Assembly (NCBI GenBank): GCA_016200135.1
Contig: JACQFI010000097.1
Coordinates: forward strand, 35,446-99,445
DNA: 64,000 nt
From: Planctomycetota bacterium
GTDB taxonomy: Bacteria > Planctomycetota > SZUA-567 > H5-PLA8
Direction of reading: 5' to 3'
Position 1 is the stretch's first letter. Every line of letters starts with the position of its first letter. Shown here one piece after another: positions 63,296-64,000 of this stretch. The translations under genes and the position numbers were made by a program. The notes beneath the pieces were generated by a model. It was given only the letters and a program-made list of their open reading frames with translations. It was not told where the DNA came from and searched no databases.

Positions 63296-63748
63296 ATGCC
63301 GCAGTCGCTCGTTACGCTTCGCGTGCATCTGGTCTTCGCCACGAAACAACGCGTGCCGATGATGGGCCCGGACATCGAGCCCCAACTCCATGCGTATATG
63401 GCGACTATCCTGAACGCGCAAGATTCGCCCGCCATCGCCATCGGCGGCACGTCCGATCATGTGCATGTCCTCTTTTCGCTCTCCAAGAATCGCGCGCTCG
63501 CCGCTGTTGTCGAAAAGGTTAAGTCCGGCACCTCGAAATGGATCAAGACCAAGGGGCGCGCTTATCGCGGCTTCTTTTGGCAGACGGGATATGCGGCGTT
63601 CTCGATCGGGAAATCCGGCGAGGCGGCGCTCGTTCGATACCTCAAGAACCAGAAGCAACACCACCGGAAGACGGATTTCAAAGACGAATTGCGCATGTTG
63701 TTGAAGAAATACGAGGTCATTTATTGCGAGGAGTATCTTTGGGATTGA
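63296..63748 (+). CDS. Y1 (IS200/REP-associated) transposase
   Basis: A 150-residue protein with GGGAG 7 bases before ATG 63296. The Y1_Tnp fold is shown by LRVHLVFATKQRVPMM, the HUH motif in GGTSDHVHVLFSL (His-Val-His), and the catalytic Tyr in WQTGYAAFSIGKS, with the conserved YLKNQKQHHRK near 120. Such single-strand DNA transposases nick and join at hairpins. It is full length, so probably functional. Flanking palindromes fit an IS200 or RAYT arrangement. Confidence 0.92.
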   Translation: MPQSLVTLRVHLVFATKQRVPMMGPDIEPQLHAYMATILNAQDSPAIAIGGTSDHVHVLFSLSKNRALAAVVEKVKSGTSKWIKTKGRAYRGFFWQTGYAAFSIGKSGEAALVRYLKNQKQHHRKTDFKDELRMLLKKYEVIYCEEYLWD

Positions 63749-63791
63749 CGGCTATTTCGCCGCGTTGCGGCTTAGGTTGGCGTGGGGCTTG

Positions 63792-63849
63792 TTACCAGGG
63801 GCTCCGCTTCGCTGCACCCCTGGCTACATTATTTTCGCGCTTTCAGCGC
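63792..63849. repeat. Right hairpins of the transposase element
   Basis: TTACCAGGGGCTCC to GCACCCCTGGCTACATTA at 63792-63831, inverted to the left unit, followed by GCGCTTTCAGCGC at 63837-63849. The latter has the loop of the left GCTCTGAAAGAGC hairpin in opposite orientation and compensating stem changes. Confidence 0.75.
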
Positions 63850-63967
63850 TTACGGAACGGCGCGCAGCGGGGCGCAAGCTAACAACACGCTGTTCGATTC
63901 CGCTCCGGGCGTTTACGCTTTGGTTGGCGTCCCGAAAGGTGCACGGGTTATGGGCGATTCTTGCTCT

Positions 63968-64000
63968 GTTGAAATCCCCTCCTTCTGTAAGGAGGGGTAA
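63968..64000. repeat. Family D repeat cut by the right edge
   Basis: GTTGAAATCCCCTCCTTCTG then TAAGGAGGGGTAA matches the start of the unit at 51730. The stretch 63749-63967 otherwise shows only element ends and no gene. Confidence 0.65.

Larger units (their letters stand above)
63190..63849. mobile_element. IS200/RAYT-like element: Y1 transposase between inverted palindromes
   Basis: The transposase gene is bracketed by two palindromic units, 63190-63240 and 63792-63831, that are inverted copies of each other (TAATGTAGCCAGGGG on the left, CCCCTGGCTACATTA on the right). IS200/IS605 and REP-associated transposases use hairpins at their ends. The exact element limits are not certain. Confidence 0.6.

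Noticed and set aside
63782..64000. Short plus-strand frame at the right edge
   Set aside because: Translates the right palindromes and the family D repeat; no ribosome site or recognisable protein.

Overview
The window is one contiguous, GC-rich bacterial chromosome segment, densely coded on both strands. No rRNA, tRNA or CRISPR array was seen. The gene content suggests a Planctomycetota-type or related environmental lineage (a Hydrogenedentota-like group is also possible). The clues are an ECF-type sigma factor joined to a PQQ-like beta-propeller, a Ser/Thr kinase ending in a formylglycine-enzyme-like domain, a large MoxR/DUF58/VWA/DUF4159 locus, and many glycan and hydroxy-acid catabolic genes (GH109-like, PL26/YetA-like, DUF4091, DUF4432, several phytanoyl-CoA-dioxygenase-like oxygenases). 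The species cannot be fixed from the sequence alone.

Layout. 1-9.6 kb: a sigma/PQQ fusion cut by the left edge, a GT39-type membrane glycosyltransferase with a Gly/Pro tail, a secreted DUF6600 coiled-coil protein, and the kinase/FGE fusion. 9.9-11.8 kb: a phosphoglycerate mutase (gpmI) that carries an inserted STAS-like domain. 12.3-26.1 kb: a co-directional nine-gene locus, with a degenerate MoxR, a canonical MoxR, DUF58, BatA/VWA, a DUF4175-like protein, an Asn/Gln-rich exported protein, a second VWA protein, DUF4159, and a caspase-fold-like lipoprotein. 26.1-30.7 kb: a 1535-residue secreted multidomain protein. 30.7-38.9 kb: a membrane protein, rbsK (with a low-GC internal block), an ABC exporter, a 3-hydroxyacyl-CoA dehydrogenase, an AraC regulator and two PhyH oxygenases. 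39.1-44.6 kb: a minus-strand operon DUF4432-lutA-lhgO-lutB-lutC for hydroxy-acid oxidation. 44.7-56.1 kb: a YbjN-like protein, a GntR/LacI-type regulator, DUF4091 and PL26-like polysaccharide genes, a GH109-like oxidoreductase, a third PhyH protein, a D-hydroxyacid dehydrogenase and an HpaI-type aldolase. 56.4-60.4 kb: a four-gene minus-strand operon with a NatA-like ATPase and a NatB/CPBP-protease fusion. 60.5-64 kb: a sugar isomerase-like TIM barrel, an MHS-type MFS transporter, and a Y1 (IS200/RAYT-like) transposase.

How the parts connect. The 12-26 kb locus looks like a planctomycete version of the MoxR AAA+/VWA chaperone systems, acting on envelope proteins. The 37-56 kb region reads as scavenging of plant or algal glycans and hydroxy acids, under two local regulators.

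The intergenic spaces are full of several distinct palindromic or short-period repeat families. One of them has been captured in frame by two genes. A Y1 transposase of the kind associated with REP elements sits at the right end between two mutually inverted palindromes. The most unusual points are the STAS insertion in GpmI, the degenerate/intact MoxR pair, the internal ribosome-binding site in the sigma/PQQ gene, and the repeat capture.
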